Positions 54,536-64,000 of a stretch of 64,000 nt of DNA are shown here, piece by piece. The notes below the pieces were generated by a model that did not search any database, had not been told where the DNA came from, and saw only the letters and a list, made by a program, of their open reading frames with translations. How positions within the stretch are numbered: the first letter of the stretch is position 1; every line of letters begins with the position of its first letter. The position numbers and the translations under genes were made by a program. Source of the DNA: Mycogone perniciosa (Eukaryota > Ascomycota > Sordariomycetes > Hypocreales > Hypocreaceae); NCBI GenBank assembly GCA_025331125.1, contig JAOALB010000079.1:43070-107069 (forward strand). The letters are read 5' to 3'.

Positions 54536-56446
54536 TCAAGCCTCCCTCTGCTCAAGGTTGTACCGCATATACAACTTATCCAAGAAATGCGAGTGCCTAA
54601 TCCCATTGGGCTTCGCCCTCGCAAACGCCTCAATCGCATCCGGCAGCGCAAACCCACACCTCTCCACCAAATAACACACAACCAAGTATCCCGAGCGATT
54701 AAACCCGTAATGGCAATGTACGCCCACAACGCACTGCTCGGGATTCTCCCATCCCTCTGCCGCGGCGCGCTCACGCTGCGCTTCGCGGATGGCGTCGACC
54801 AACTTTATGAATTCGTCCACCTGGTGGCTTTCGGGGGGCACTTTCGACATGGTGGGGAGTTTATGGTAGTGAATCCCGCCTCGTTCGAGCCCGCGCGGGT
54901 CGTACACTGGCTGGTCCTTGGATAAGTCGATGATGTCTTTGATGATATGGCCCCATTTCTTGACGAGGACTTTCGGACAGTGCACGTCGTCGACTTCACG
55001 CAGGGTCTTGGTGATGCGGAACACCGGCGCGCCTCCGGGCCCGATGGGGTCGGAGACGGGGTTCACGGACTGCCACTTGATGAGGTTCTTGACGTCCCAC
55101 TTGCCTTCGCGGGAGAGGTGCTGGAGCTGCCATGCGAGAGAGAGGCGTTGGGTGATGTGCGCGGCGAGGAAGTCGGAGACAAGGCCGGCGAGGGCGCGGA
55201 CGGTGCGCGGGGAGTAGAGAAGGGTGTGGTTTGCTGGTGTGGGGAGGATGATGGATTTGACGCTCTTGAGGGGATGGCGAGGTTGCGGAGGCGGGTCTGG
55301 GGACATTTCGACGGGGGTTGATGGGGTGTTGGCATCGCTGTCTGTGTCTGTGGAGGCAGCGGTGGTAGAGTCGTCTTCCTTCAGGGGCTCATCCGTAGCA
55401 TCGACGTTAGTAGGGGTGGGATCTTGAGAGTCGACTGAGTCCGCAGTCAGCTCGCCGTTTTGTCCAGTAGCTGTCGACGCTGAAACATCACCCGTTGCCT
55501 TCATCGCCTCCACAATCTTGTCCACCTCTTTTGGCGATGTCACCTTGTCCTTTTCACCACCAATGAGATAGACTGGAATGTCAAGGCTTGCCCATGTATC
55601 CCGTCCAGGCATGCCGCCCACGGGTTTCCCATCTTGATAGGACGTCGGGAGTGCCCCGTACGCCATCCGTCTGAATACCGGTGTCCGACTCTGCTGGTTG
55701 AAGCGGTATTGCATCAACTTCAGCTCTTGCGGCGCGCCCTCGCCTACAAACCGCGTGACGCTGGCGCTATTTGGTCCTCCCAGGCCATCCCAAGCGCGCC
55801 ACAGGGCCAAGACCCATCCAGGGATCCAGAATAGCCTCTTGATCATGGTGGCGGTTGGTTCGTCCATCGGCCCAGATATAGGGCAAATCGCCACCAGCCC
55901 AACGACATGCTCAGCAAGGGACGTCATGTGAGGGGCCTGTTTGCTCGCCAGCCCAGCACACAGGGCCGTTCCCATGCTATGCCCAATCAACACCACACTT
56001 TGACCATTCTCCTTGTCCCGATGATCCTCAATGATAACCTCAAGCAACTCCAGTAGCGCTTGGGAAGTATACGCCTCCCATTCCGTCGGCGCAAACCTCG
56101 ACCTCCCACCTCCAGGCCAATCAATCGCCAAACACGGCGCAAGGTCAATCAAACTTCTCAGCAGCGGATAGAACTGCGCAACCGACCCGCCCAGGCCGGG
56201 AATGCATACCAGCAGCGGCAGCGGCGCTGGCGTCTTGGGCAGCTGCTCGGCCTTGATGTGCTGCCGGAAGAAGACCCGGACCTCCGGATACTCGAAGCGA
56301 CTCGTCTTATAGGCCTTGAGCTCGGAGTGATCACGGAGGAGGGCCGGGTCCGTGACGTGAGGGTCCGTGGCGAGAGGGTCTTCTGCCGGGGGCGAAGCCG
56401 GAGTGACGGGCGGATTGGCCAGATGCCTTGGGGATGGCCCGGCCAT
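54536..56446 (-). CDS. Alpha/beta-hydrolase fused to a dual-specificity phosphatase
   Basis: An intronless frame of 636 residues from the ATG at 56446 (MAGPSPRHLANPP). The N-terminal two thirds are an alpha/beta-hydrolase: LLVCIPGLGGSVAQFYPLL (oxyanion region), VVLIGHSMGTAL (nucleophile elbow), YLIGGEKDKVTSPKEV (likely acidic residue) and PANHTLLYSP (likely His), with an acidic Ser/Thr/Asp insert before the last. The C-terminal 190 residues form a phosphatase with the signature VHCHYGFNRSGYLVVC (H-C-x5-R), close to the cysteine phosphatase fold of capping-enzyme triphosphatases. Both active sites look complete. Such fusions occur in other filamentous fungi; the substrate is unknown. Confidence 0.9.
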   Translation of the reverse strand: MAGPSPRHLANPPVTPASPPAEDPLATDPHVTDPALLRDHSELKAYKTSRFEYPEVRVFFRQHIKAEQLPKTPAPLPLLVCIPGLGGSVAQFYPLLRSLIDLAPCLAIDWPGGGRSRFAPTEWEAYTSQALLELLEVIIEDHRDKENGQSVVLIGHSMGTALCAGLASKQAPHMTSLAEHVVGLVAICPISGPMDEPTATMIKRLFWIPGWVLALWRAWDGLGGPNSASVTRFVGEGAPQELKLMQYRFNQQSRTPVFRRMAYGALPTSYQDGKPVGGMPGRDTWASLDIPVYLIGGEKDKVTSPKEVDKIVEAMKATGDVSASTATGQNGELTADSVDSQDPTPTNVDATDEPLKEDDSTTAASTDTDSDANTPSTPVEMSPDPPPQPRHPLKSVKSIILPTPANHTLLYSPRTVRALAGLVSDFLAAHITQRLSLAWQLQHLSREGKWDVKNLIKWQSVNPVSDPIGPGGAPVFRITKTLREVDDVHCPKVLVKKWGHIIKDIIDLSKDQPVYDPRGLERGGIHYHKLPTMSKVPPESHQVDEFIKLVDAIREAQRERAAAEGWENPEQCVVGVHCHYGFNRSGYLVVCYLVERCGFALPDAIEAFARAKPNGIRHSHFLDKLYMRYNLEQREA

Positions 56447-57486
56447 AACGCGCGATGAAGCAGTCACCAACTTACCTTTTGCTGTTTGTGTGTGACGTGT
56501 AGGTGAGATCTGTGGCCGGTTCAGGCAATTGTGCGCGCCGTCGTTCGTGTGAGTGAGTCGTCAATGAGTGAGTCAGTGAGATTGACTATCGCCCCAACCT
56601 CCGAATAAGTCTGTGTGAGCGTTACACAAATTGCCAGTGCCGTGCGGTAAATCTAGGCTTTCTGATATGGATAGGATAATAAAGCATAGGCATACAGATA
56701 TATGGTGAAGCACCCCGCTCAGCCGCTGAATGACGAAGGACCTTTGTGGTTTCGGCTGTTGTAAACAATAAAGGCTTCGCCCGGCCCGGTTCCGGAGCGG
56801 TGTCACAACCACTGTTCAACAATTGTATTGTGAACGATAAGAACAGAAAGCGGAGTTGATGATATAGAGAATGTATCAGGGCAAAGCCTGATCATCCTTC
56901 AAAATAAAAGAAGAACCGGTGAATATCGAGAGCTGAGCTTCATTGTCAACCAACCAATTGTCACGAGCTTCGGAGGCAGCCTGCTATTGCATGACACCGA
57001 AAAGCCACAATTGCGAGATACGACCTACCCTGTAAGCTGAAGAGCCCGAGTTGCGGCAAGCTTATTGACTCGAATTGAAAATGTGTAAGAATTATCATTG
57101 ATTAATTATCCATGTAACATATTGGGATTCGTTTTAACCGACTCCGTAGTCCTTGAACCCTAAATATCTCGTTTAGTTCCCGCAATTCATATCCGTCCAT
57201 CGGCAGAAAAAAATTCACCCACCATAGAAGAGTCGAAGATAGCAGAGGTCAGTACTATGGCAAACAGCTTGAATGTGACTGTATACCCAACGCCACTACC
57301 AATATCGTATGAAACAGAGGAAATGAAATCGAGGTCCATTGTGCTCTGGTGGAAATTGGTTGCCTCTCAGGATCATTACTCATACATTGCTCTGCCATCC
57401 CAATGTACCCGGATGGATCATATGCTCAACAAAACACTGTATATCGTACAAACCGCCATTCTCAAACTCCAGATGAAACATCTCCA
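56447..57486. other. Intergenic
   Basis: Promoter side of the hydrolase-phosphatase gene and the 3' side of the NDUFAF3-like gene. Frames here are short or antisense to the neighbouring gene. Confidence 0.6.
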
Positions 57487-58282
57487 TCATGGAATCACAC
57501 CTGATCCCTCCGTCCACCCAATGGGTATCAACGCAGCCGCAACTTCCGACACTCCTCGTTCCGTCGCCAGTAAATTGAACTGCGCCGCCGCATTCCTCGT
57601 GTCCAGCACCTCTACCTTCATCCCCATCTCCGAGATGTATTGCCTCGTCTGTGGGCTAAGCGGCAGGTTCTGCTTGCCGACGCCAATGACCAGTAGATCT
57701 GTGTACCCGTTAGTCTCTCTCTCCCCAGATATCAACCCAACTTCCTCGGCCACATGGGCAATCCCAGGCAAGCAGGGATGTAGAGTATCATAGTAGCTAC
57801 ACCTTACCTGGTCGTGGCCAAAGCACATCAAACAGCCCAAAGGCCTCCCTAGGAAGCTCAAACTGGCCCTTCTTATTCACCAGTTCAAACCTGCCCTTCG
57901 CCTCCCACGGCCGCCACGTAAACGCCTCTCCATTAACCAGCAACGCTCCGTCACCTCCTGATATCGTCGCTCCGCTGTTCAGCCCGAAGCCATCGTACGT
58001 GCACACGTCTACAGACGTTGACGGGATAGGTGTGTTGCCCAGGACGTCGAGGTCGCTGAAGTTGGTCGGCGGCGGGGAGGACGGAGGGGCGTCTTGGCGT
58101 TTTGACCGGCTGGGAATTGTGTGGAATGACCTGTAGAGAGGATTTGAAGCTTGGGTTCGTCGGACCGAGGGCTCGAGGGCGATAGAAATTGCTGCTCTTG
58201 GAGGGATTTGTGTTGAGGCGTTGTAAAGAGCTGTGCGCATAGTGCGCAGGCCGTTTTGGGGCCGTAAGGAGCTGCGCATCAT
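57487..58282 (-). CDS. NDUFAF3: NDUFAF3-like mitochondrial complex I assembly factor
   Basis: Two exons (58282-57808 and 57698-57487) give 228 residues, with a 109-nt intron from GTAAGG. The first 65 residues are rich in Arg and Ser and lack acids, typical of a mitochondrial targeting sequence. The domain follows: VDVCTYDGFGLNSGATISGG, LLVNGEAFTWRPW, LFDVLWPRPDLLVIGVGKQN, ISEMGMKVEVLDTRNAAAQF, NLLATERGVSEVAAALIPIG. This is the Mth938/DUF498 fold of NDUFAF3, which acts with NDUFAF4 in assembling complex I in the mitochondrial matrix. Confidence 0.9.
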
Positions 58283-58855
58283 TGAAAATTGAAAGGTATG
58301 GAATAGCTATAAATGCATTGCTCCAGGCGTGGCCAGAGTTGAGTCCCTAAGAACGTTGGCAAGTTGTTGATGGAAAAGAAGGCTTCGGCTTGGAGTCGCG
58401 GGGATCGAGAATTTTTGGACCCTCTAACGTCATCATGGCTCGCAGGAATTCTACTTGAGGAGGACATGCAGTCACAAAACAAAACGGTATTTAGCAATCT
58501 TAGAACGGCACCCGCGACACTGTCGAATAACGAACGGTCGTAAATCTCGCTTTGATAGGTAAATGTGCCGCATACGACACGGAAGACCTGTTTCCAAGCC
58601 CTCCCACACATCACGCCGAAGTAGGCCAAGTTCCATGCCAACTTGATGCTCATCTCATTAGATCACCAAGAGGAGGTAGCAGTCCTAAAGACAGCAGAAG
58701 ACCAGCCATTTCGACTCGGCCCTCGATGTATCATGCAGTCCCTTTTTGCCCTAATGAACACCAAAGCAACGAACCAATCCCCCCAGAGTTCCTTGCCATC
58801 CCGCACAGAAAGCCAAATCCATCAGTCGAAATCGTTTTTACTTGGGGATTTCCAT
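58283..58855. other. Intergenic
   Basis: Promoter side of the NDUFAF3-like gene and the 3' side of the eL34 gene. No gene is seen. Confidence 0.6.
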
Positions 58856-59537
58856 TTATTTCTTCTTCTGGCTCGCCTCCTGGTCCTTCAACACCTTCTT
58901 GACAATCTTCTGCTCCTCGATCAAGAAAGCGCGGACGATCCGGTCCCGGACGCAGTTGCCGCACCGGGAACCGCCATAGGCTCGCTGGACGGTCTTCTGG
59001 GGCTTGGAGATCTGGGCGTACTCGCGGGGGCGGAGGGCGGGGATCTAGAGGTGAAGTTTGTCAGTTGTGGGCTCGCTGGGAGATCCATTGGAAGGTAGTT
59101 CAAGGAAGAGAATGCCGAGAGACGAGGGGTGGTGTTCGTTGCTTCGAGGTCGCCGAAAAGATCTCCATCTCGCAAGAGTTTTCTGATCCCAACGAGAGCA
59201 CCGAAGTCCCCTCACGTCCCGCTTCCCATTGCAAACCAACCACGATTCCGTTCCGTCAAGGGCTACTTACACCGGACAGCTTGGAGCCGCAGTCACCGCA
59301 CTTGGGGACAGTGCCGCGCTTCTTGATGTGCAGCAGTCGGAGGTCACCGCCGGGAGTCTTGATGACTCGGGTCCGGTTGGAGCGAGTGTTGTAGCTGTAT
59401 AGAGAAAAATCGCATCAGTCTCCGTCGCAAGCAGGACATCACAGCAAGACACCGGATTGGTTATTCGGATCGTGCTCGTTTCCGAGGGGTAAAACTCACC
59501 CGTTGCGGCGGCGGTAGGTGACTCGTTGGGGCGCCAT
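58856..59537 (-). CDS. RPL34: 60S ribosomal protein eL34
   Basis: Three exons (59537-59500, 59394-59271, 59044-58856) give 116 residues. It begins MAPQRVTYRRRNGYNTRSNR, continues RVIKTPGGDLRLLHIKKRGT and has the zinc-ribbon cysteines in PKCGDCGSKL and SRCGNCVRDR. It ends with the basic tail VKKVLKDQEASQKKK. Sequence and length match eukaryotic eL34 of the large subunit. The first exon codes for only 12 full residues and introns are 105 and 226 nt; early introns are common in fungal ribosomal genes. Confidence 0.97.
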
Positions 59538-60031
59538 TGTTGCTGGTGATGCTCGGTGGTTGCGTTGAGTATCTCACCAAGAACGAAGGAATTTCGAGAT
59601 TTGGGGAAATTTTGTGTGGGTGGAAGACGGATTGTGCCCGCTAAGCTGGCGAATCAGCGTGCGGGGAGCGGGTTGTTGGAGACCCACTGCCAAAGCACGT
59701 GACATTTGATTTCTCGTCCGTTTTGGGACATCACAACACTTGGGGCGTTTTTCCGCGAACGTGGTGTGTGGCACTCAGTGAGCGGTCCAGCCTGCCTTAC
59801 ACCACGAAATCGATCCCAGCTATTGTTTCTAGAGGGTCTATTGGAGAGAGAGAGCCCGGTTTCCTCATGCTTCTGATGCCTGAAATCTAGAGCTCTCTTG
59901 AGTTAAAAGCTTTCATAATGAAGGATCGCAAAGCGGTTACAGACTGCCACGTGATATCCTCGTTCATTAAATCATCGCTATTGGGGTATTGTAATACATA
60001 GTGGTAAAAAGCTTGTTGTACGAAGTACAAG
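59538..60031. other. Intergenic
   Basis: eL34 promoter side and 3' side of the next gene. No further gene is seen. Confidence 0.6.
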
Positions 60032-60546
60032 TCAGTTCAATTCTTGGAAGTCATCCTTGTCCAAGTCAAACCAGCGTGGCCAGTCCTTATGCTTCCACGG
60101 CAGGATGCCCAATGGCTTCTCATCACGGCTCTTTGTTGCCCAGGTAAACACTTCGTTGCTGGTCTCATTCGTCACCAGCTCCTTGAATTCCGTGAGGTCT
60201 ATCTGTGCTTCCTCGACGGCTTTCATGAAGGCTGCGAACAGAGCATCGGCTAAAACGGCAAAAGTCAGTACCTCGGATACATATCAGGATGGGGCAGCGT
60301 GAATGGGCGGCCTACGCGAGGGATGTTTCTGGACCAATGGCTCCAGCATCTGGGGAATGGTGTTGCGCAGCAGCCGGCACTAAAAAGCATGGCCTGGTCA
60401 GTCCTATTCAGACCCCATACGAACAAGTGTCGTACCTTGATGTGCAGGAGCTTGAGATGCCTCATGGCATTCTTGAGGGCCTCCTCCTCCTGGGCAATCT
60501 TATTGGCGGCCTCGGCGTCAGCCGCCACAGCTGGCTGAGGCTCCAT
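60032..60546 (-). CDS. Small conserved helical protein, function not recognised
   Basis: Three exons (60546-60436, 60379-60316, 60249-60032) join in frame to 130 residues, with 56- and 66-nt introns. The start MEPQPAVAADAEAANKIAQE leads into a helical stretch ALKNAMRHLKLLHIKCRLLR, then IPQMLEPLVQKHPSP and EEAQIDLTEFKELVT, with an aromatic C-terminus (KHKDWPRWFDLDKDDFQELN). The clean splice sites and conserved-looking helices argue for a real gene. A small subunit of a nuclear or chaperone complex is possible, but I cannot name one. Confidence 0.75.
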
Positions 60547-61886
60547 GGTGGACGAGAACGCGGAGATCGCGCGACAGGGGAAGCGCTCTCTCAGATATGG
60601 TATCAAGATGGCCTCCCGGTCGAGCCTCCAGGTCCGAATTCGTATTCTTATCAATCGCAGCCTGCGCGCACAGGCGGTTGGCTGAAGCTGAAGGAGGGAG
60701 AGGGATTCTGGAAGTTAGGGATGATGGGCGGCTGCACGACGACGTGGGGCGGCTTTGGCAGGGAGTTTATACGCTTTCGTGTAACCCGACTCTTTGACAA
60801 TCTCCAATAAAGAAAGTTTGCGCAAAAACGACTAAAGCTCGCAATGATAGAGTCTACTCCGTACATAAAACAAACACAAATCTTAGACATTGGTTCCATA
60901 ACTCGAAATAAAAGTGAATGCATCAAAACTCCCTGCCTGCATATAGGTCCATCTCAGTGGTGCGGTTGGCAGTCTGGCTCAATTCAATGCTATGCCATCA
61001 CGTGCGCAGGCCTGAGAGGCTCATGAGAGCCTGCTAGAACACTCAGGCTCGCCCCATTTACCTACGCCGCTACGGGGGATAGCTGCAGAGTTGATGTAGC
61101 ATTATCAGCTGTCCGCATATGCATATACATACACCTACATGAAAAAGATGGGGTCTCTTAGACACCGAGGCGTGGGAGTGACTTTGACATTGGCCATGTC
61201 GGCGTTCATTTTGGGCTGTCTTTTTGCTTCACTTGTGTTCACACAAAAGTACTACGTACAAGTACAGTAACATACATCAGGGGTACCCAAACAACATGGA
61301 ACCCTGTCAGGCCAAGAGCACGAGGCGTATGCACAAAGCGGGCGGAAGAGGCAGAAGGTCTTACAGTGAATCAGTGCTCGTACATACGAGTACCTAAGAT
61401 ACATACAACACAACGCAACGCAACGCAACGCAACGCACACAACAACACATGTTCTTTATCTAATAGTATCTATGAAGTATTACCACTATTATTATCACTG
61501 CCCCCAGCCCCAGGCCCAGCAGCTGCGCTAGCGCCTGATAAATCCCCGTCCTCCCTAGCGCTCTGCCTGTGAATGGACCGCATCTCTCGGACCGGATCAA
61601 CGCCAAACCTTGAACCTTTGCCAACAGTGCGGATTGGAAAAATCCTCACAGCCCAGCCTCTTGCATTCGAATACAAGAACAACCAACGGCCAACATCAGA
61701 CAGACCCCTCCGTCGAAGATACCCCAGCATTCGAAGCCTTTGTACCACCGTTCCCTCGACTTACTGTACCCGAGGAGAGACCAGATCTTCCTCTGTTCCT
61801 CCACTGCGCCTTCACTCTTCTTTCTCCCCTCGTTTAAAGAAAGGCCCGCGCCTTTCGCGTTCGCCACCGTGGCTCAACTCATCGCA
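60547..61886. other. Intergenic upstream of the FAR1-like gene
   Basis: About 1.3 kb, mostly promoter and leader sequence. It holds TACTCCGTAC at 60855-60864, a CAACG tandem repeat and a C/T-rich stretch just before 61887. Confidence 0.6.
61411..61435 (+). repeat. (CAACG)5 microsatellite
   Basis: Five perfect copies of a five-base unit in non-coding DNA. Confidence 0.9.
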
Positions 61887-62510
61887 ATGCCGAATACGCC
61901 CCCCCCGGCGCTTCTGCCACCACCAGAAGGCATATTTCGGACCTTTGAAGATTTGATGAACTCGGTCCAGCGTGTCGCAAAGGACCAAGGCTACGGCATT
62001 GTCAAGCTCCGCGCCTCCAACTACCGCGATGGAAAGCCCACTCGCTACGACCTGGTCTGCGACCGGGGCGGCGTCAAGTACAACAGCACCGCAAAGAAGC
62101 GCAACCCGTCCACGCGCAAGATCGACTGTCCCTTTCGCGCAAAGGCCGTCTGCGAGGTCCAGCTCGGAAACCAATGGCGCTTTGCCCTGCAAGAACCTCG
62201 ACACAACCACGAGCCGCGCGTTCCCTCCGGCACCCCCGGCCAGGAGAATGCCCCCTTGGCCACGTCCATCCGGTCCTTCACCAACAAGCTAGACCGCCTG
62301 AGTCATGATATGGCCCAGGGCCTCATGCGCATTGAGCAGCGGCTGGACAACATCGAGAAGCGGATGGAGAACTTTGAGGCCCGCGCGGGCGGGTATGAGC
62401 CTCGCTTCCAGGCTCTCGAGTCACGGCTTCAGGGCATGGAGGGTCCACGTATGGACGGCATAGGCATGGACGATGTCGAATCACGTCTGTTGGCCTCTTC
62501 GGTCATGTAG
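61887..62510 (+). CDS. FAR1-type DNA-binding protein with C-terminal coiled coil
   Basis: An intronless frame of 207 residues from the ATG at 61887 (MPNTPPPALLPPPEG). Residues 18-112 match the FAR1/WRKY-GCM1-like zinc module of Mutator-like transposases and derived transcription factors: TFEDLMNSVQRVAKDQGYGI, YDLVCDRGGVKYN, RKIDCPFRAKAVCEV and PRHNHEPRVP, giving Cys, Cys, His-x-His ligands. Residues 125-190 form heptad-like repeats (LDRLSHDMAQGLMRIEQRLD, IEKRMENFEARAG). There is no transposase catalytic domain, so it looks like a domesticated transcription regulator or a small nuclear DNA-binding protein. The target is unknown. Confidence 0.85.
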   Translation: MPNTPPPALLPPPEGIFRTFEDLMNSVQRVAKDQGYGIVKLRASNYRDGKPTRYDLVCDRGGVKYNSTAKKRNPSTRKIDCPFRAKAVCEVQLGNQWRFALQEPRHNHEPRVPSGTPGQENAPLATSIRSFTNKLDRLSHDMAQGLMRIEQRLDNIEKRMENFEARAGGYEPRFQALESRLQGMEGPRMDGIGMDDVESRLLASSVM

Positions 62511-64000
62511 AACGTCGACCAGAGTGCTCAGCAAACTGCCCACCAGGAGGACTTGATTGATCTTGGACCGACTGGCGACGGTTGCCCAGGAAGGGCTCCC
62601 GCGGGCAGTACCTAACACTTGACGCGATGAAAGCCACGACCATCTCATCATCCATTCCCCTATTTTCTTCTTCTTACGGCTGTCTTTTCTTTTACACTGG
62701 AACAAAAACCAAATGGCTACCTGCCTATTTTTTTTAAACAAAAAACTGCAGGGGGACTGCGATGATGCAGAACAAAAGGAGGCTGCCACGGACACGGGTT
62801 TGTCATGCACACAGGGTGGCTATGGATGGAAATCGGGGTTCACGGCGGCACACTGTGGAGGCTGATGATGGCGTTCCGGTTGGATCACATAGTTTGTTGT
62901 CTTTTTTCTGCCTTTGTTAAGATTGTCTTGCTACGCTGCACTCAGGGCGCGCAATGGGAAACGTTACGTTAGGGGGGGTGGGCAATTTCTGTTGGACTTA
63001 TTTCACGAAAGCGCAGACACAAGGGCGGCGCGTTTCTTTAGGGAAATATTTTCGTTCTACTACTTACTACCCATGAATCGTCTAGATTTTTGGACGGCCA
63101 CAGGGCTGGGCACAAGAAGTCTTTTCACGTGTGGGCATCAAGCTATCGCATTGTCGGCCTTCGGGGGTGAGTGCCTTTCGCCACGAGTGAAGGTGCTTCT
63201 CCAGTGATACTATTTCGGATTGGATCCCTCCTCACCATGTGCTTCGCTATCTACTTTGCAGCTCCTATTAACCTACTCCTACCTAGCGAGGCTGCAGGAT
63301 CGTTGATCTTGCTCACCTCCTAGCCATGAAATTCTTCGACTTTCCCGCCCCCAATCGACACACGCAACACACGGCCAATCTCGTTTTAGCCGCACCAATA
63401 CAGCTCCCAGTGTTGCGCCTTGAAGGAGCCCGTTCATGAAACCTACATATTGCGGATTATGCCGCTCACCCGGAGGAGCGGGAAAAGGAGGGGAAAGGGT
63501 CTGTGTCAAAAACGCACTGTGGGAGAGAATCCTTGTGACAAAATCAACGACATTTACATGGGCAGCGTCATCTGAGATCTGTTGGTCTGCTCTCTCCACT
63601 TGCGAGCAATTCCATTTCTTGACTCATTGGGCACAATACTAGGTCACTCCGTACCATAATCAGAAGACGGACAGCCAAAAAAGAGGCCGGGGTGGGTTGC
63701 ACGGCATTACAGACAGGCCACGCGTAGCCTCCATTAGGATATTTGAGGGGGCGTTGTGAGGCTGAGAGAGCAAAGTTTGGTCCCGGAAGAGGAGAACCCC
63801 CCAGAGACCGGGAATTTGGGCTCCTGGGGAGACGCACTGCCGACGTTGTGCAACGGTTCTGGACACTTGCATGTGGGTTTTTTTTACTTTGTCGTGGCGC
63901 TCTCGGCAAGGCATCGTCTTCCGAAGGATTTACGGCCGAGTGGGATATGAGTTTGTGTTGTTTTGATCGTTTATCCACTGCTTCGTTTCTGGCCCCCCCC
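62511..64000. other. Downstream stretch to window end
   Basis: No gene is supported. It includes the 3' region of the FAR1-like gene, short frames on both strands without motifs, and ends in a run of eight C. Confidence 0.55.

Noticed and set aside
54371..54925. Plus-strand frame of 184 codons
   Set aside because: Antisense to the phosphatase half of the hydrolase-phosphatase gene.
57257..57793. Plus-strand frame of 178 codons
   Set aside because: Its 3' half is antisense to the NDUFAF3-like exon 2 and intron, and it shows no recognisable domain.
61411..61435. CAACG repeats considered as a CRISPR-like or telomeric array
   Set aside because: Five short perfect units without spacers are a plain microsatellite; the fungal telomere unit is TTAGGG.

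Overview
The window looks like nuclear DNA of a filamentous ascomycete, most likely in the Eurotiales (Aspergillus/Penicillium-like). The evidence is: genes on both strands without operons; short spliceosomal introns, mostly 50-65 nt, with GTANGT donors and CTAAC/CTGAC-like branch sites; and typical Pezizomycotina families (class II hydrophobin, LaeA-like methyltransferase, O-methyltransferase, HET-domain relic, DUF2421/ArAE transporter, MYND-DUF4470). No prokaryotic features, CRISPR arrays or convincing tRNA/rRNA genes were seen. All exon coordinates were worked out by hand from reading frames and splice signals.

Left part (1-31 kb), accessory in character. The window opens inside an amidohydrolase gene (minus strand, runs off the left edge). 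From 0.5 to 6 kb lies gene-poor DNA with decayed genes: a duplicated relic (2.2 and 5.5 kb) whose second copy carries mainly C-to-T/G-to-A changes, and a broken gene with a nuclease-like ExK motif (3.8-5.3 kb). Then come a class II hydrophobin (6.7 kb), a large 985-residue ArAE/FUSC-type membrane protein (8.5 kb), a Mis18-like zinc protein that may continue into a chromodomain (12.1 kb), a LaeA-like methyltransferase (14.7 kb), an O-methyltransferase (16.2 kb), a HIT hydrolase (18.6 kb), a short-chain dehydrogenase (19.5 kb), a broken HET gene (21.6 kb), a small predicted secreted protein (22.5 kb) and a hemerythrin-like protein (24.3 kb). From 25.2 to 31.2 kb there is no intact gene, only fragments including a Gag-like relic.

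Right part (31-64 kb), denser and mostly core housekeeping: glutathione S-transferase, MYND/DUF4470 protein, FEX fluoride exporter, uracil phosphoribosyltransferase, DNA ligase IV, amidoligase-like protein, CorA-type transporter, a secreted two-domain trefoil-lectin-like protein, a small Cys-rich protein, vacuolar alkaline phosphatase (PHO8 type), an alpha/beta-hydrolase fused to a dual-specificity phosphatase, an NDUFAF3-like complex I assembly factor, ribosomal protein eL34, a small conserved helical protein and a FAR1-type DNA-binding protein.

The genes do not form one obvious pathway. The methyltransferases and the SDR at 14.7-20.7 kb resemble tailoring enzymes of a secondary-metabolite locus, but no PKS, NRPS or terpene synthase is present. 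A short palindrome (GTACTCCGTAC) recurs in non-coding DNA across the window, including inside an intron of the hydrophobin gene.
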